This document shows, one piece after another, positions 8,181-17,908 of a DNA stretch of 64,000 bases. The notes under the pieces are model-generated. The model was not told the origin of the DNA. It did not search any database and saw only the letters and a program-made list of their open reading frames with translations. The position numbers and the translations under genes were made by a program. The DNA is taken from assembly GCF_002068095.1 (NCBI RefSeq), contig NZ_LWIG01000007.1, positions 314,820 through 378,819 of the forward strand, written 5' to 3'. The first letter of the stretch is position 1, and every line of letters begins with the position of its first letter. Source of the stretch: Bradyrhizobium sacchari. Lineage in GTDB: Bacteria > Pseudomonadota > Alphaproteobacteria > Rhizobiales > Xanthobacteraceae.

Positions 8181-8760
8181 TGACGGTCAGCGCCTCAAGG
8201 CGCGGCTGGACGTTTTTTTCCCATATGCCAGCCGCCACCGCATACTTTGCGATTTCGGAAGGGGTCGCCTTGCGAAGCCTGAGCGCGTCCTTCATCGCTT
8301 GCGTAGCATGTGCGAGGCCTGCGGACGCGCTATAGAAAGCCTTCTGACGTTGGCCGCTCTTGAAGAGATCAACGATCGTCTTGGCCGGCACGTAGATCGG
8401 CACCGACACGCCTTCGATGACGTGACGCTCAATGCCTTTGTCGAACTCCTTGGGGCCAAAGCGCGCGATTTCGATGCGTGGCTGCACAATTTTGGGCCGC
8501 CAATCGCGCGGACCGATCGCCATCCACACATAGGGAGGGATACGGTCTGTCAGCTCATGAAAAGCGAGCGCGGAATCGTAGCAGATGACGCCGTTGGGAA
8601 TGAGTTTGGCGGCTACAGCAAGTGAGTGATTGCCGTCCAGCAGCGCGTCAGGGAGTTGATAAAGCCCCCGACTGAGTTGATTGACCGCTGCCCTTTGTTC
8701 CATTCGAGAAATGGTTGCGGCCGTGATCCCCTCCTCGAGAAATTCGGAAAGCCGCATCAT
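8173..8760 (-). CDS. AbiEi-family antitoxin, winged-helix
   Basis: 195 residues: an N-terminal winged helix (GITAATISRMEQRAAVNQLS, GLYQL) and a C-terminal antitoxin domain (VICYDSALAFHELTD, FGPKEFDKGIERHVIEGV, PAKTIVDLFKSG). AbiEi proteins bind inverted repeats upstream of their own operon and counter AbiEii by a type IV mechanism. A large palindrome lies 73 bases upstream. The in-frame codons before ATG 8760 read LLQKRG, usual in this family, but have no start codon, so the N-terminus may be slightly short. Intact although its toxin is broken. Confidence 0.82.
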   Translation of the reverse strand: MMRLSEFLEEGITAATISRMEQRAAVNQLSRGLYQLPDALLDGNHSLAVAAKLIPNGVICYDSALAFHELTDRIPPYVWMAIGPRDWRPKIVQPRIEIARFGPKEFDKGIERHVIEGVSVPIYVPAKTIVDLFKSGQRQKAFYSASAGLAHATQAMKDALRLRKATPSEIAKYAVAAGIWEKNVQPRLEALTVNA

Positions 8761-8832
8761 GCCCCGCTTCTGAAGAAGCGAGATCGCCCTATCCTCCTGG
8801 CGCTGCGGGTCCCTTTCTCACGGAACCCGTAT

Positions 8833-8879
8833 GATACAAAACCTTGCAATTGTTAAGGTTTTTTGCAAGGAATTGTATC
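8833..8879. promoter_or_regulatory. large palindrome, likely AbiEi operator
   Basis: Two 17-base arms, GATACAA-AA-CCTTGCAA (8833-8849) and TTGCAAGG-AA-TTGTATC (8863-8879), match as inverted repeats except for the AA pair, and flank a 13-base centre. AbiEi antitoxins are known to repress their operons from such inverted repeats; the site lies just upstream of the AbiEi gene and would cover its promoter. Confidence 0.6.
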
Positions 8880-8880
8880 T

Positions 8881-9276
8881 CAATCCCAAATAAGGCGCTG
8901 AAATCAAGTGATATATCAGGTCTGGTATAGGAGCGCGCCGCCACCTAAATATTATCAAATGATAGGTAAGCGCCGGCGTCGGATAGTCCGAGCGAGTTGG
9001 GGCAATACCTACGGCGCGGATGCTGGATCAACTCGATCGCCCGATCACTGACGAGAAAATCCGCGCGCATGGCCGGGGGAGCGTACCGATTGGCGTCGAT
9101 CGCTGTCGACCTGGAAATGAACCTGCTCGTCCGGCGGGCCCGACGCGTGTCAGATAAGCTGAGACTTCGCCGTCGGCTGTGGCGTCAGCGGCACCGCCCC
9201 CGGACCCGGAGCGATAAGCTGCAAGATGCAGGCGACGCTCGTTCGCAGCCGCCTCAGCGTGGTCTCTAGCGAGAGA
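8881..9276. other. gap without a recognisable gene
   Basis: Small frames exist on both strands (for example MLDQLDRPITDEKIRAHG on the plus strand near 9019), but none has a ribosome-binding site and family resemblance together. A degenerate gene fragment is possible. Confidence 0.4.
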
Positions 9277-10518
9277 TCAAGGACCCTTCGGGCCAGGCAA
9301 GACCTCGTCCAGGTCGGTGTCGTCGGCATCCAATTCGGCAAAGATTGGCTCTTCGCCGAACGGACGGTTGATGATAGCGAGAGCTTCTGGAGCGGCGTAG
9401 ATCCGGTTTCGCGCGTATCCAGTCCTCTCCTGCAGAATGCCGGCCTCCTGCAATTGCGCGATGGCCTGATTTACTTGCGCGGGCGAGACATCGAGCAGTT
9501 GGCCAAGGCGCTTCGCCGTCACGACCGGATAGTTGTGAAGTTCGTCCAGGGCGCGGATAGCCGCGGATCCCTTTCGGAATTTTCGGCGCTCCCTCCAGCG
9601 CTCTGACAATTCCGACAGTGCTGTCCGGGTCCGGATGAGTTCTTCGACAGTGCCGGTGACGGCGTCGGCCATGAATGTGATGATCGGCTCCCAGTCGAGC
9701 CGTTGTTGAGCATCCTTGAGCGAAGCGTAGTAAGCTCCCTTTTTGCTTTCGATGTAAGGCGAAAGGTACAGAGGCACGTGCCTCTCCGCCGCCATCATGA
9801 GCGGAAGCAGAAGGCGGCCGACACGACCGTTGCCGTCGCGGAAGGGGTGCACCGCCTCGAAGTGGGTGTGCGCGATGGCCATGCGCGTGATGAACCCTTG
9901 TGTCATCTGCTGCATGCCCTCGTTCCGCAAGTAGTCAACGGTTTGTGCGAGGCAGTCGGCGACGTCGGCCGGAGGCGGAGGATTCAGACTAGAATATGCG
10001 ATGTCTTTGTTTCCGCCGATCCACACGACGCGCGTGCGGAGGTCCCCGGGAACGTCCTGATAGTCGGGGTCGTCCTTCATTACGGCGCGATGTAGGTCCT
10101 TGATCAGATCCATCGTGAAGACGCCGTAGCCATCCTTGGCGGCTCTCGGAACGAATCCGTCCAAGGCAACGGCGTAGTTGCGGACTTGGCGCGCTTCGTC
10201 CCGGGCGCCGTCGTCGCCCGTCTCTTCGACCGAAAGAAGTTCGTCGAGAGTGCTCTGGGTGCCTTCGATCGACGAGGAACTGACTGCCTCCCGTCTGATA
10301 AGGACCCGGCTGACGATGTAGGGGTCCTTCATCTGGGCGGCGATAGCGTTAACTTTGCCGAAGGCTGCTTGGGCGGCTTCCAGGGCCTTCACCGCCCCGC
10401 CCACGAACACACCGTCCTCTGGTGGGGCCGGCGGCACGATCCCGTATTGGGAATCGTAAGGCGGCGGAAGCCGCCTCAGGGTCTCGCGGATCGTATGGCT
10501 GAGATCGCTGCGCTTCAT
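9277..10518 (-). CDS. Fic-family protein (class II, self-inhibited)
   Basis: 413 residues. The N-terminal inhibitory helix is visible as SSSSIEG at residues 80-86, matching the (S/T)xxxE(G/N) rule, and the catalytic loop HPFRDGNGRVGR is at 224-235 with His, Asp and both Arg present. Before it lies a Fic_N-type segment; after it a C-terminal winged helix (VTAKRLGQLLDVSPAQVNQAIAQL, about 345-370). Such proteins transfer AMP to target proteins and are held off by the inhibitory helix, with the winged helix perhaps giving self-regulation. Intact, alone, and in good codon usage. Confidence 0.88.
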   Translation of the reverse strand: MKRSDLSHTIRETLRRLPPPYDSQYGIVPPAPPEDGVFVGGAVKALEAAQAAFGKVNAIAAQMKDPYIVSRVLIRREAVSSSSIEGTQSTLDELLSVEETGDDGARDEARQVRNYAVALDGFVPRAAKDGYGVFTMDLIKDLHRAVMKDDPDYQDVPGDLRTRVVWIGGNKDIAYSSLNPPPPADVADCLAQTVDYLRNEGMQQMTQGFITRMAIAHTHFEAVHPFRDGNGRVGRLLLPLMMAAERHVPLYLSPYIESKKGAYYASLKDAQQRLDWEPIITFMADAVTGTVEELIRTRTALSELSERWRERRKFRKGSAAIRALDELHNYPVVTAKRLGQLLDVSPAQVNQAIAQLQEAGILQERTGYARNRIYAAPEALAIINRPFGEEPIFAELDADDTDLDEVLPGPKGP

Positions 10519-10650
10519 AGGAAACCAAAATAAGAGATCGTTTTTTGCGTTTATATTTTGGGTTTCTGCAAAAAGCCATAACAGGAAGAGATCGCGGGCG
10601 CTCTTATTTGGGCTTGGGCGCCTACCCTGACTCGACTCTTTGTTCTCGAT

Positions 10651-11118
10651 ATGTTCTCATTGAGCATGATCGACCGTCCTGCGAGCTGGCGCATGCCGAC
10701 CCGAGCCCAAATGGAGAAGATGAGCCGTGACGTCGGCAGAAAGATGCCTCCTGCGCGCGGGCTGGCACCGAACGACGACCTCCCGCCCGAATATTGGCAG
10801 GCGCTCCTAGCTCGCGCCGACGAGGCCCATTTGCCAGGCCGCCAGCCCGAACGCTCGCTGCGGCTGGACCAAATTCCTAAGCATCTGCTGAGGGTGGGCT
10901 GCCGGCGCTGCGGTCGCACCGTCGAGATCAAGAAGGTCGACGCGGTTCGCCTGTATGGTCCGGATTCTATTTGGCGGAATGTCAGCCAACGTTTGCTGGA
11001 CAACACGTGCTCGCAGCGGACCGGCCGCTATGAGGAAGACGGTTGCTGGTGGTCCTACGACATCCCTAGCCGGCTGCACGGCCATGGCGCCCAAGCACCA
11101 TCCGACGCCGCTTTCTGA
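10651..11118 (+). CDS. hypothetical protein with CxxC motif
   Basis: 155 residues. The middle holds IPKHLLRVGCRRCGRTVEIK, then DAVRLYGPDSIWR, and a distal CSQRTGRYEEDGCWW: one CxxC plus later Cys residues, a small zinc-ribbon-like protein of a kind common in Bradyrhizobium genomic islands. The start is uncertain between 10651 and 10666; no strong ribosome-binding site is seen. It overlaps the next frame by 35 bases. Confidence 0.6.
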   Translation: MFSLSMIDRPASWRMPTRAQMEKMSRDVGRKMPPARGLAPNDDLPPEYWQALLARADEAHLPGRQPERSLRLDQIPKHLLRVGCRRCGRTVEIKKVDAVRLYGPDSIWRNVSQRLLDNTCSQRTGRYEEDGCWWSYDIPSRLHGHGAQAPSDAAF

Positions 11119-11509
11119 AGGCGACCGCAAGGCTATCGCCAAGGAGCTCGGCCGCGCCCGCACCATGACGACTATTCTCGCAGCGCAGGCGGACGAGGCC
11201 CGGGCCAAGGGAGAGGCGCTGATCCGGGCTGCCGACAAGCTGCTATGCGAATCGTGGAACGAGCGCATGTGGGCAGACGGGCAGCCGAATGGGCGCGTGT
11301 TTGCGCACCGCCTCCGACAATTCCTGCAAGGCGGGCGGATCGTCGAAGAATGCCTTCAATCTGGTCTTGGTCGTATCGACCCATTCGAAAACATGCGAAC
11401 CGCACCAGTAGAAATTGTTCTTGAGGACTCGATTGACGGGGACACTGTCGGCGTTATCGGCCGGGACAAATTGCGCTGGAATAGAGACCAGCTTGGCGAC
11501 GCTCAGTGA
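11084..11509 (+). pseudogene. small hypothetical protein, C-terminus replaced
   Basis: The first ~65 codons (MAPKHHPTPLSEGDRKAI ... ADEARAKGEALIRAADK ... NERMWADGQP) look like a conserved Bradyrhizobiaceae small protein that usually continues into a CxxC region. From about 11285 the frame is the antisense of another coding stretch, so the real 3' end was lost by recombination. It overlaps the previous gene by 35 bases. Confidence 0.4.
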
Positions 11510-11635
11510 ATGTCCGGAGGCGGGCCAGGTGCCGTTCCTGAGGCCCTCGGCTGCCGGTTGGTCTATGTGCTTGTACCCGAACGCCCCCTCGCAGAGGTTG
11601 TAACCAAGCGAGCTGCCGAGGTCGCTGAGCGGCAA
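11243..11635 (-). pseudogene. fragment of an unknown protein
   Basis: 130 residues without recognised domain; the segment LKNNFYWCGSHVFEW followed by TTKTRLKAFFDD has good codon usage and protein-like composition. Both ends lie against other gene pieces (a truncated plus-strand gene and a broken Fic gene), so it is probably the C-terminal piece of a larger gene. Function unknown. Confidence 0.35.
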
Positions 11636-11729
11636 TGACGAGCTATCGAGCAGACGATGCGGCTAGGACCAGGCCGTTGAGGACAATCAGGCTGCCCGCC
11701 CGCTTCGGGAGCAAGCAATTGAGGATTTA

Positions 11730-12225
11730 TTGCACGCCGCCGACGATCACGCGACACCGCTGACGCCCCAGGAGCGCGAAGATCTTATCCCAACGCACAT
11801 TCCTTTGCACAGCGAGTTAAACGAACTCGAGCAGAAAACATCGCGACGGCAAACCGTTGGGCATTCGGCCGCCGGAAAGTTGCGACGCGAGAACGTTTTT
11901 CTCAAGAGTCTGCACCGGCGCATGTTCGAACGTGTCTGGCGCTGGGATGGAAAATTCCGAACGACGGAGCGCAATCTCGGCGTCGCCGCCGCATCTGATC
12001 GAAGTTTCACTGCATCAGGTACTCGACGACGCAAGGTATGGGGTCGAGAACAACACCTATCCTCCGGACGAACTTGCCGTTCGCTTCCATAACCGCCTGG
12101 TATCCGTACACCCGTTTCCAAACGGCAACGGCCGCTGGTCACGATTGGCTGCTGATGTGTTCGTCGTGCAGCTTGGAGGCAAACGCTTCACATGGGGCGG
12201 CGCGGCCACTCTGCACGATCATGAA
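11730..12225 (+). pseudogene. mobile mystery protein B (Fic domain), multiply frameshifted
   Basis: Pieces in successive frames: ATPLTPQEREDLIPTHIPLH and SELNELEQ, then (shifted) IATANRWAFGRRK, then SLHRRMFERVWRW, then (shifted) YGVENNTYPPDELAVRFHNR and VSVHPFPNGNGRWSRLAAD. These match in order a mobile mystery protein B, a Fic/DOC protein with the HPFPNGNGR loop. At least three frameshifts (near 11840, 11900 and 11990) and a lost C-terminus, replaced at about 12230 by a convergent gene. Its usual partner, mobile mystery protein A, is absent. Confidence 0.7.
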
Positions 12226-12237
12226 CTGGCCAAATCA

Positions 12238-12807
12238 TCACTCTGGCAGATCCCTGGCAAAGTCCCGCATCACAACAAAGAGCTCATAGCCGGATTTGTG
12301 CCAAAACGATTCGAACGTGATGGTTTTCCCATCAAGGTCCGGAGTCAGAGAGATGCCGCGCCACGTGATGGGGAATTTCTCTGGCTTGTATCGTGAAAAA
12401 TCGAAACGGAAATTGTGCGATACCGTATTCCGGATGACTCGCGCATATTCGTACCAGTCCGCGTCGCGAAGCTTTTTGACCATCCTGCTTCCGGGGCTCG
12501 AGCGATCATAATCCTCGCAATAATCATCTAACAGTTCATACGGGACGCGAATGAGGGCATGAAGTTGATTCAGCACAAAGTCGGCAGTGATCGAAAACCA
12601 CGACGTGTCTTGCTCAATCAGCCTTGCAAGATCGGAGTAAGATACCCAGGTGTCGAGCACCTTCATCTGCAGGCCTCGCGCTTCTTCGATCGCACTTGGC
12701 TTATACTGAGCACCACCTTCGAGCCAGTGGCTCGAGATAATAGCCAGCCGATAACATCGGTCTTGCCGCGCAAACTCGTCGAGAATATCCGATTTTGTAA
12801 AGCGCAT
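12238..12807 (-). CDS. HEPN-like protein (RNxxxH)
   Basis: 189 residues, mostly helical, with EYARVIRNTVSHNFRFDF near residue 135. RNTVSH fits the R-x4-6-H signature of HEPN ribonucleases. The rest (SDILDEFARQDRCYRLAI, SYSDLARLIEQD, NQLHALIRVPYELLDDY) matches no named family I know. It is divergent from a broken HEPN/Toprim gene. Possible RNA-targeting defence protein; no partner antitoxin is evident. Confidence 0.55.
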   Translation of the reverse strand: MRFTKSDILDEFARQDRCYRLAIISSHWLEGGAQYKPSAIEEARGLQMKVLDTWVSYSDLARLIEQDTSWFSITADFVLNQLHALIRVPYELLDDYCEDYDRSSPGSRMVKKLRDADWYEYARVIRNTVSHNFRFDFSRYKPEKFPITWRGISLTPDLDGKTITFESFWHKSGYELFVVMRDFARDLPE

Positions 12808-12892
12808 GACAGCTCGGGCGACGATTCGCAGTATATATTTGCCTCAAAGTATAGAGACCTAACGGTGTATCGCGGAAGGAGGTTGTTATTCA

Positions 12893-13982
12893 GTGAGGAC
12901 AGAAATTCGACTGACCATAGGCCACGTTTCGCTGGACTATGCGAAAAACGACATGGGATTCGATTATGGTCTCTTGTTTCAGGATGGCGATCTCACTCGA
13001 TGTCGGTCGGACCGCCATCAACTATGACTACTACCAGAACAATCCAGAAGAGCAGAGCGAACTCGCCGCGCATGAAGCCGCGTTCGTAAGACCGCTTAAG
13101 CGCGTGCTCCCAAGGCTTCAGCTGCTCGGATACACGCTTGAACACGCCCGGGCTGAGTATGAGTCGCTGGTCGACTCCACGATGGAGACGACTGATAACG
13201 CTCCGCCCGAAGAAGCGGAATTAGCGTCCATTCTGACATTTGAGGAATTTTGCTCGCTTGCGTGCCGATATCCGATTTCCAGTCTTTCATCTGAATACAT
13301 CGAGTTTGATACGCCCGAGCGCGAGCAACTCGCCCAGGGGCGGTTGGCAAATGATGATGATATCGATCGTGTCCCGTGGGCCGGCAACTCGGACCTGTAC
13401 TGGTCCGAAGCGAGCTATTTTTCGTCAAAACTATGTGTGCTTAGTGCGCCGGCAATGCTGCAAGTATTTGGCCTCAGTCCGGCGAATGCAGAAGCCGATG
13501 TTATTTGGCAATTTGGGCCGCTGGTGAACGCGGGCTGGGCCGCCCGGGAGTCATTCCAATCTGGAGCGAGGCGAGCCCAATCCATTCTGGTTGCCACCGA
13601 AGGCGCATCGGATGCGCGCATCGTCAGTCGCGCTCTCGAAATCTTGCGGCCGGACGTCGCTGATTTCTTCCGATTTATTGATGTAGAGGAGCGGCACCAT
13701 TTTTGGGGGCACAGGCAATTTGGTAAAATTCGCGGAAGGCCTGCTCCGCATCGACATACAAAATAAAGTGCTGTTCCTGCTCGACAATGATGCTGAAGGG
13801 GTCGATGCCTATCGTAAACTTCAGGAATTGAGGCTCTCGAGCAAATGCACGCAATGCGGCTCCCCGATTTAGATGAATTTCGGAGCATGCCGGCGCGCGG
13901 GCCGGAAGGTGTTAGCGTCTGCGATATCAACGGACGGGCCGCTGCGATTGAGTGTTACTTGGATCTGAACCTTACTGGATAA
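12893..13982 (+). pseudogene. HEPN/Toprim-associated protein, frameshifted
   Basis: GTG 12893 follows AAGGAGG by 10 bases. Frame 1 reads LDYAKNDMGFDYGLLFQDGD; an extra C near 13009 shifts to the frame INYDYYQNNPEEQSELAA, which runs to ~13710 (…SILVATEGASDARIVSRALEI, the Toprim Glu strand). Two more shifts lead into FAEGLLRIDIQNKVLFLLDN-DAEG (Toprim DxD strand, near 13735-13800) and MRLPDLDEFRSMPARG to the stop at 13982. All parts of a HEPN/Toprim protein are present but broken by three shifts. The proposed role of such proteins is nucleic-acid cleavage in abortive infection. Confidence 0.7.
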
Positions 13983-13994
13983 CCTAATGAGACA

Positions 13995-14794
13995 ATGATG
14001 GTTCGGCTGAAACATTCCGAAAAGAGAATCCTCGAAGACGCACTCGACATGGGCGGCGGCTACGTACTCAATTTCTCAGATCGAACCTTTACTGAATTTT
14101 TTGACGACCACGGAATCACGATGTACCAAGAGACGTACGGCTTTAATGGAACCTCAAAGGCCAAACATATGCGGGCCATTATCGAAGTCGAGGACGCATT
14201 CACAGTTTGCCGGGTGCTGCGGCAGTTATGGGAGCATCGGGAGAGCATCCCTTTATATCAGAAGGCCGACATTACTGGGCAGCTGAAGACGAGATTCTTT
14301 GCTTTGGTCAGCCAGTTGGAAGGCGGCGATGGAATCGCGCGCACTGATGCTATTGACGGCTTCGCCCGCGACGAAACGCTAGAAGAACTCGTGGCGTCGA
14401 TCGAACGCGACATCGGAGCTAACCGGCCCGCCGCTGCGATCGACCGACTTCACACGTACTGCATGAAAAAGTTCGGCCACCTGTTGGATGCGCGCGGCGT
14501 AGCCTGGGATCGGGGGGAGCCTCTACACAGCCGCGTCGGCAAGTATGTGAAGGCCCTTGGTCAGGAGCGGGACCTGCGCGACGTTACCGCCCAGATCATC
14601 AAGAATGCGATCGGCGTGTTCGACAAATTCAACCACGTGCGCAACAACCAGTCCCTCGCGCGCTAGACCAAGCCGAAGCGCGATTCGTCTATGACTCCAT
14701 CACAGGTATTCTGCGGTTCATCAAGAGCATTGAGGCCAAGTTCGACGCTGCGAGTGTGACGACAATGGCGGCGGCAGCCAACGATAGGCATTAG
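13995..14794 (+). pseudogene. abortive infection family protein (Abi_C), frameshifted near the end
   Basis: Starts 12 bases after the HEPN/Toprim gene. The long frame (13995-14666) has a helical N-terminal half and then LHTYCMKKFGHLLDARG ... GKYVKALGQERD ... KFNHVRNNQSLA, the C-terminal abortive-infection domain. At the usual SLAHDN site the frame is lost, and the remaining residues LDQAEARFVYDSITGILRF continue in another frame to 14794. About 10 bases seem deleted. It is probably the partner of the preceding gene. Confidence 0.65.
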
Positions 14795-14869
14795 TCGCGA
14801 GGCGCTCAAGGTTGGGCTGCGTACAACGATTGGGCTTTGGAAGTGGGCTTAGCCCGCCGAAGTGAGGGC

Positions 14870-15478
14870 TCACGCATGGTGGAGAGTGCCCCTACCGCGC
14901 TCAAAAGAAGCCGCTTGCAGGATCAACTGAAGTTGTCCATGCGCTGCTTTGCTCAAATTATTGATCGTCTCAGACCAGAACTTTTTTACCTCCGGAGAAA
15001 TGTTGAGGAACTCTGACTGCGCGGCAGCAGGATTACTCAGGAACAAAAGACATATATCCCCTAACCGTTTATCCAGATCGTACAACTCTGCAGCTATCAC
15101 GCTCGCCACTTTCCCCAATCTTTCATCCAAAGAAGCAACGGCGACAACATCGCCTAACACCTTCGGCAATACGAGGTGCATTTCTTGATCGTAAGAGTCG
15201 ATTCGTTGTTTGGTGAGCGTTCCATTGTTCGCAGCCCATATAAGCCACGCCATTGAATGACTTGCTGCACCCAAATCAGCAGCCAATTGAGAAACTTTCA
15301 AGTTCACTTCCTTGATAAGTAAATCAGCACGAGCCGCTCGCACCTTACTCTCTTCCACCTCTCTCGAAGTTTGGCGTTGAAAAATTTGGGTGAAAAGTAC
15401 CCCCAACAGCGCAATAGAAGCTCCGATGACGACGCCAATCGGTACGTATGCCTCCGTTGGAATATTAGGAAAGCGCAT
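14870..15478 (-). CDS. hypothetical protein with one N-terminal membrane helix
   Basis: 202 residues. Residues ~10-33 (AYVPIGVVIGASIALLGVL) are a transmembrane segment, followed by a cytoplasmic coiled coil (QRQTSREVEESKVRAAR) and a helical domain. No family recognised. Good codon usage; the start ATG 15478 has a plausible AGGAGA 7 bases before it. It sits between the Abi_C pseudogene and the prophage remains. Confidence 0.6.
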   Translation of the reverse strand: MRFPNIPTEAYVPIGVVIGASIALLGVLFTQIFQRQTSREVEESKVRAARADLLIKEVNLKVSQLAADLGAASHSMAWLIWAANNGTLTKQRIDSYDQEMHLVLPKVLGDVVAVASLDERLGKVASVIAAELYDLDKRLGDICLLFLSNPAAAQSEFLNISPEVKKFWSETINNLSKAAHGQLQLILQAASFERGRGTLHHA

Positions 15479-15637
15479 GTCAGTTTTCTCCTGGTCAAGA
15501 AAGACTTAGGATCTACAAGCTAGCCATCAGGCGCATGATGCCACAAATTGCACCGAGGCCTATGATCTTTCAGCCTTGGGCCGTTACCAAAAAGGGCGCG
15601 CAGGGCGGGCCGCCTGACGTACGAGCTGGATCGATGG

Positions 15638-15945
15638 TCATCGTCGGGCCTTAAACGCCGCCTCTGGATCGTGACACCATCTTGAAACGCAGTGATCCAG
15701 CATCCGCTGTAACAGCTTCGATGTGAACTGCTCGTTGTCGCTAGGATGCTCCGGGTCCGCGATGTCACAGGGTGCCGCTTCCCATGGCTTAAGCTGTAAG
15801 GTCCTGCTTTGGCAGCAGCTCGCGGCGAACATCGCAACCTTTTCCCACGGCTCATGCTTCAGTCAAGCTGGCGACCACGACCCTGTAATCGGGCTTCCTG
15901 CATCGAGCGCGACAACGCCAGATAATCGTGTTCCTCCATCGGCAT
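15638..15945 (-). pseudogene. small prophage protein, frameshifted
   Basis: MPMEEHDYLALSRSMQEARL starts in a TGATG overlap with the terminase gene and ends at a TGA near 15863. The continuation EPWEKVAMFAASCCQSR ... LKPWEAAPCDI ... LLQRMLDHCVSRW is in another frame and reaches 15638. A conserved small protein of Bradyrhizobium prophage islands by appearance; function unknown. Confidence 0.45.
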
Positions 15946-16348
15946 CAGTGCGCACCACCGTTTCGCCACTTGTCGTCTGCATCCAGCCGGTCGAGCAGGT
16001 CAGCAACGGGATTGATCGGCCGTTCGGCCGCCAGCTTCCAAGCCGTCTTGCGTTCAAGTAGGCTCTGCGGCGTCAAGCGTAGTCGTGTGGCGACCGAGAA
16101 TTGCAGACGAACAAGGTCGATGAATTGCTCCTGTTGCGCGTCTGCGGCCATGCTTTGCAGCCGCAGCGTGGTCCTGACATAGCTGGCGAGTAACGGGGCC
16201 TGATGCGGCGCGAAATGTTTTGCGCTGACTCTGCGACGATTTGGTTGAACAGAGATCGCTCGGCATTGGTCAAAGAGGCCGGCGGCGTCAAAGGCGGTGA
16301 CAGGCTGTTCGCATCTTGAAGATCGCAGTAATCGTCGCGTAATCCCAC
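15945..16348 (-). pseudogene. phage terminase small subunit, frameshifted
   Basis: GTG 16348 opens GLRDDYCDLQDANSLS ... NAERSLFNQIVAES; a shift near 16225 leads into KHFAPHQAPLLASYV ... LTPQSLLERKTAWKLAAE ... DKWRNGGAH. The order and motifs match P27-type small terminase subunits, which recognise phage DNA for packaging. One frameshift; the gene is part of the minus-strand prophage remnant and no large subunit follows. Confidence 0.55.
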
Positions 16349-16507
16349 ATCGGCTGGAGCGGTGCGGTTATGTGCCGGTTCGGAAAGAGACAGATAGCCA
16401 AGGACGCTGGCAGATTGCTGGTAAGCGTCAGGTCATCTAAGCCCCTCGCAGATTTCATTGCTTTGCGCAGTACCGCCGCCGGTTTCGATTATCTGCTCGA
16501 TAGTCAC
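16288..16507 (-). pseudogene. small prophage gene remnant
   Basis: GTG 16507 has an excellent ribosome-binding site (AGGAGG, 4 bases upstream) and encodes TIEQIIETGGGTAQSNEI before a stop at 16433. The next frame (DDLTLTSNLPASLAI) continues to 16288, suggesting one more frameshifted gene of the prophage. Function unknown. Confidence 0.3.
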
Positions 16508-16629
16508 TACACCTCCTGAAACTTCCATTGACCAATTGTTGGGCCATTGTAGATGCCAATCGTGCGCCAGAGCAGAGCGAGTTGGCGGGCATCGGCAAGG
16601 ATGCAATCATCGAACCAGTAAAGCTGGCA

Positions 16630-17560
16630 CCGATACCTCGCGAACCTCCCAGCACCAACGCGTGATTGATCTTCTCATAGTCGCTGCACGCGCTGCGCCG
16701 ACCAATTGAGGATGTCGTCCACTGCGTCAGGATAGAGCTTGGTGATGAGGTCAAGCCATGGCTGCACATCGGCGGGGTCGCCGTGAACAATGATCGGTGG
16801 TTGATATTCGTTGAAGCAGCTTGCGCCGATCTGTTTTGTCCAGCCACCATTCCGAATGATCCCGCCCCTGATCATCTCGGGCTCACCTGGAGCCCACGTC
16901 ATCTGATCGACGGGATTGTACTTACTAATCCATTTACTGGCTGCAATAAGGATACGCTTGCCCTTGGCGTCGCGCTTGACCTTGCCGTTAGCGTTGAGCA
17001 GCGGTCGCGGCCTCAGTCGTTCGTTGATGATACTGGCTGGCCAATGCTGGCGCGACGGGATGTAGATGTAATCATGTTGCGGCGAATAGGCGACGAAGTC
17101 TCTGCATCTGACAAAGCGCGGCAGTTTATCGGCTGCTGATGCATTGTCGGTTGGCGCATTAGCGGCACATGACTTCAGTTGGTCCGGCAGATGCTCCTCA
17201 TCCCACATGGTACTCCAGCTCGGCTGATCATAGTGGACGATGCCGAATATCGTCGCGGCTCCAAGAAACTTTGCCGGACTCTTTACCCATCGCCAGTCCC
17301 AGCTATAGGCCGCATACCTCTCTTCATGCTTGATCGGATTCTGGCGGCACCAGTTGAGAAAGGCTTTGCGGGCGCGAGGATAACCCCGCTGGCGCGATGA
17401 AAAGCCATGCCGATTTTGTTCCAGCCTTGCTCAAAGCCTTCAAGGACTACGACTTCGCCGGTCTTTGGATCAGCCAACTCCCATTTTGGATTCGGCCCCT
17501 CATTGGGTATCAGTGCAAGCGCCGCTATCAGCTTATCGACCGGCGCTTCCGGTTGTCGAG
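16630..17560 (-). pseudogene. phage/plasmid primase-helicase, frameshifted and truncated
   Basis: First piece: VDKLIAALALIPNEGPNPKW ... GWNKIGMAFHRASG, the PriCT-2-type primase domain. After a shift near 17390 comes GYPRARKAFLNWCRQNP ... WDWRWVKSPAKF, then the D5-like part WISKYNPVDQM ... EPEMIRGGIIRNGG, and EKINHALVLGGSRGIG, where a helicase Walker A would start. The helicase C-terminus is missing after about 16640. Bradyrhizobium prophage islands carry a full gene of this type. Confidence 0.6.
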
Positions 17561-17908
17561 TATCTCGACCCATTGAGCGACAGCTACGATCACGAGCTTT
17601 ACGCATCTACGTGCCTGATAGGGTTCGACTTCGCGGAGTTCTCGAAACTCGCGACCGTAGATCCTGGTAACATCGAAACCTTCTTTGCAAAACAGCTTGA
17701 GGCAGAGCTCGAAAAAGCCACCAAGTCTCTTCAGTCAATGCTCGCCAGCAAAAATATCAATCATCACCCTGTAATCGACGAGGCACATTCCGTCCAAGAA
17801 GGGGATAGTCGACGCGCGAAATTGGCTTTCAGGACAGGATCTGGATTTTTTTGGATTTTCAACTCATGTCCGGCGGCAAATCGAGATCGTCTTGGGTTTG
17901 CAGAATGA
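17545..17908 (+). pseudogene. fragment resembling the C-terminus of a DUF1837/HamA protein
   Basis: The segment SDSYDHELYASTCLIGFDFAE ... NIETFFAKQLEAELEKATKS in good plus-strand codon usage resembles the C-terminal part of DUF1837 proteins. It has no start of its own: upstream codons are antisense of the prophage primase. After about 17790 the match ends. Low certainty; an unrelated helical fragment is possible. Confidence 0.3.
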
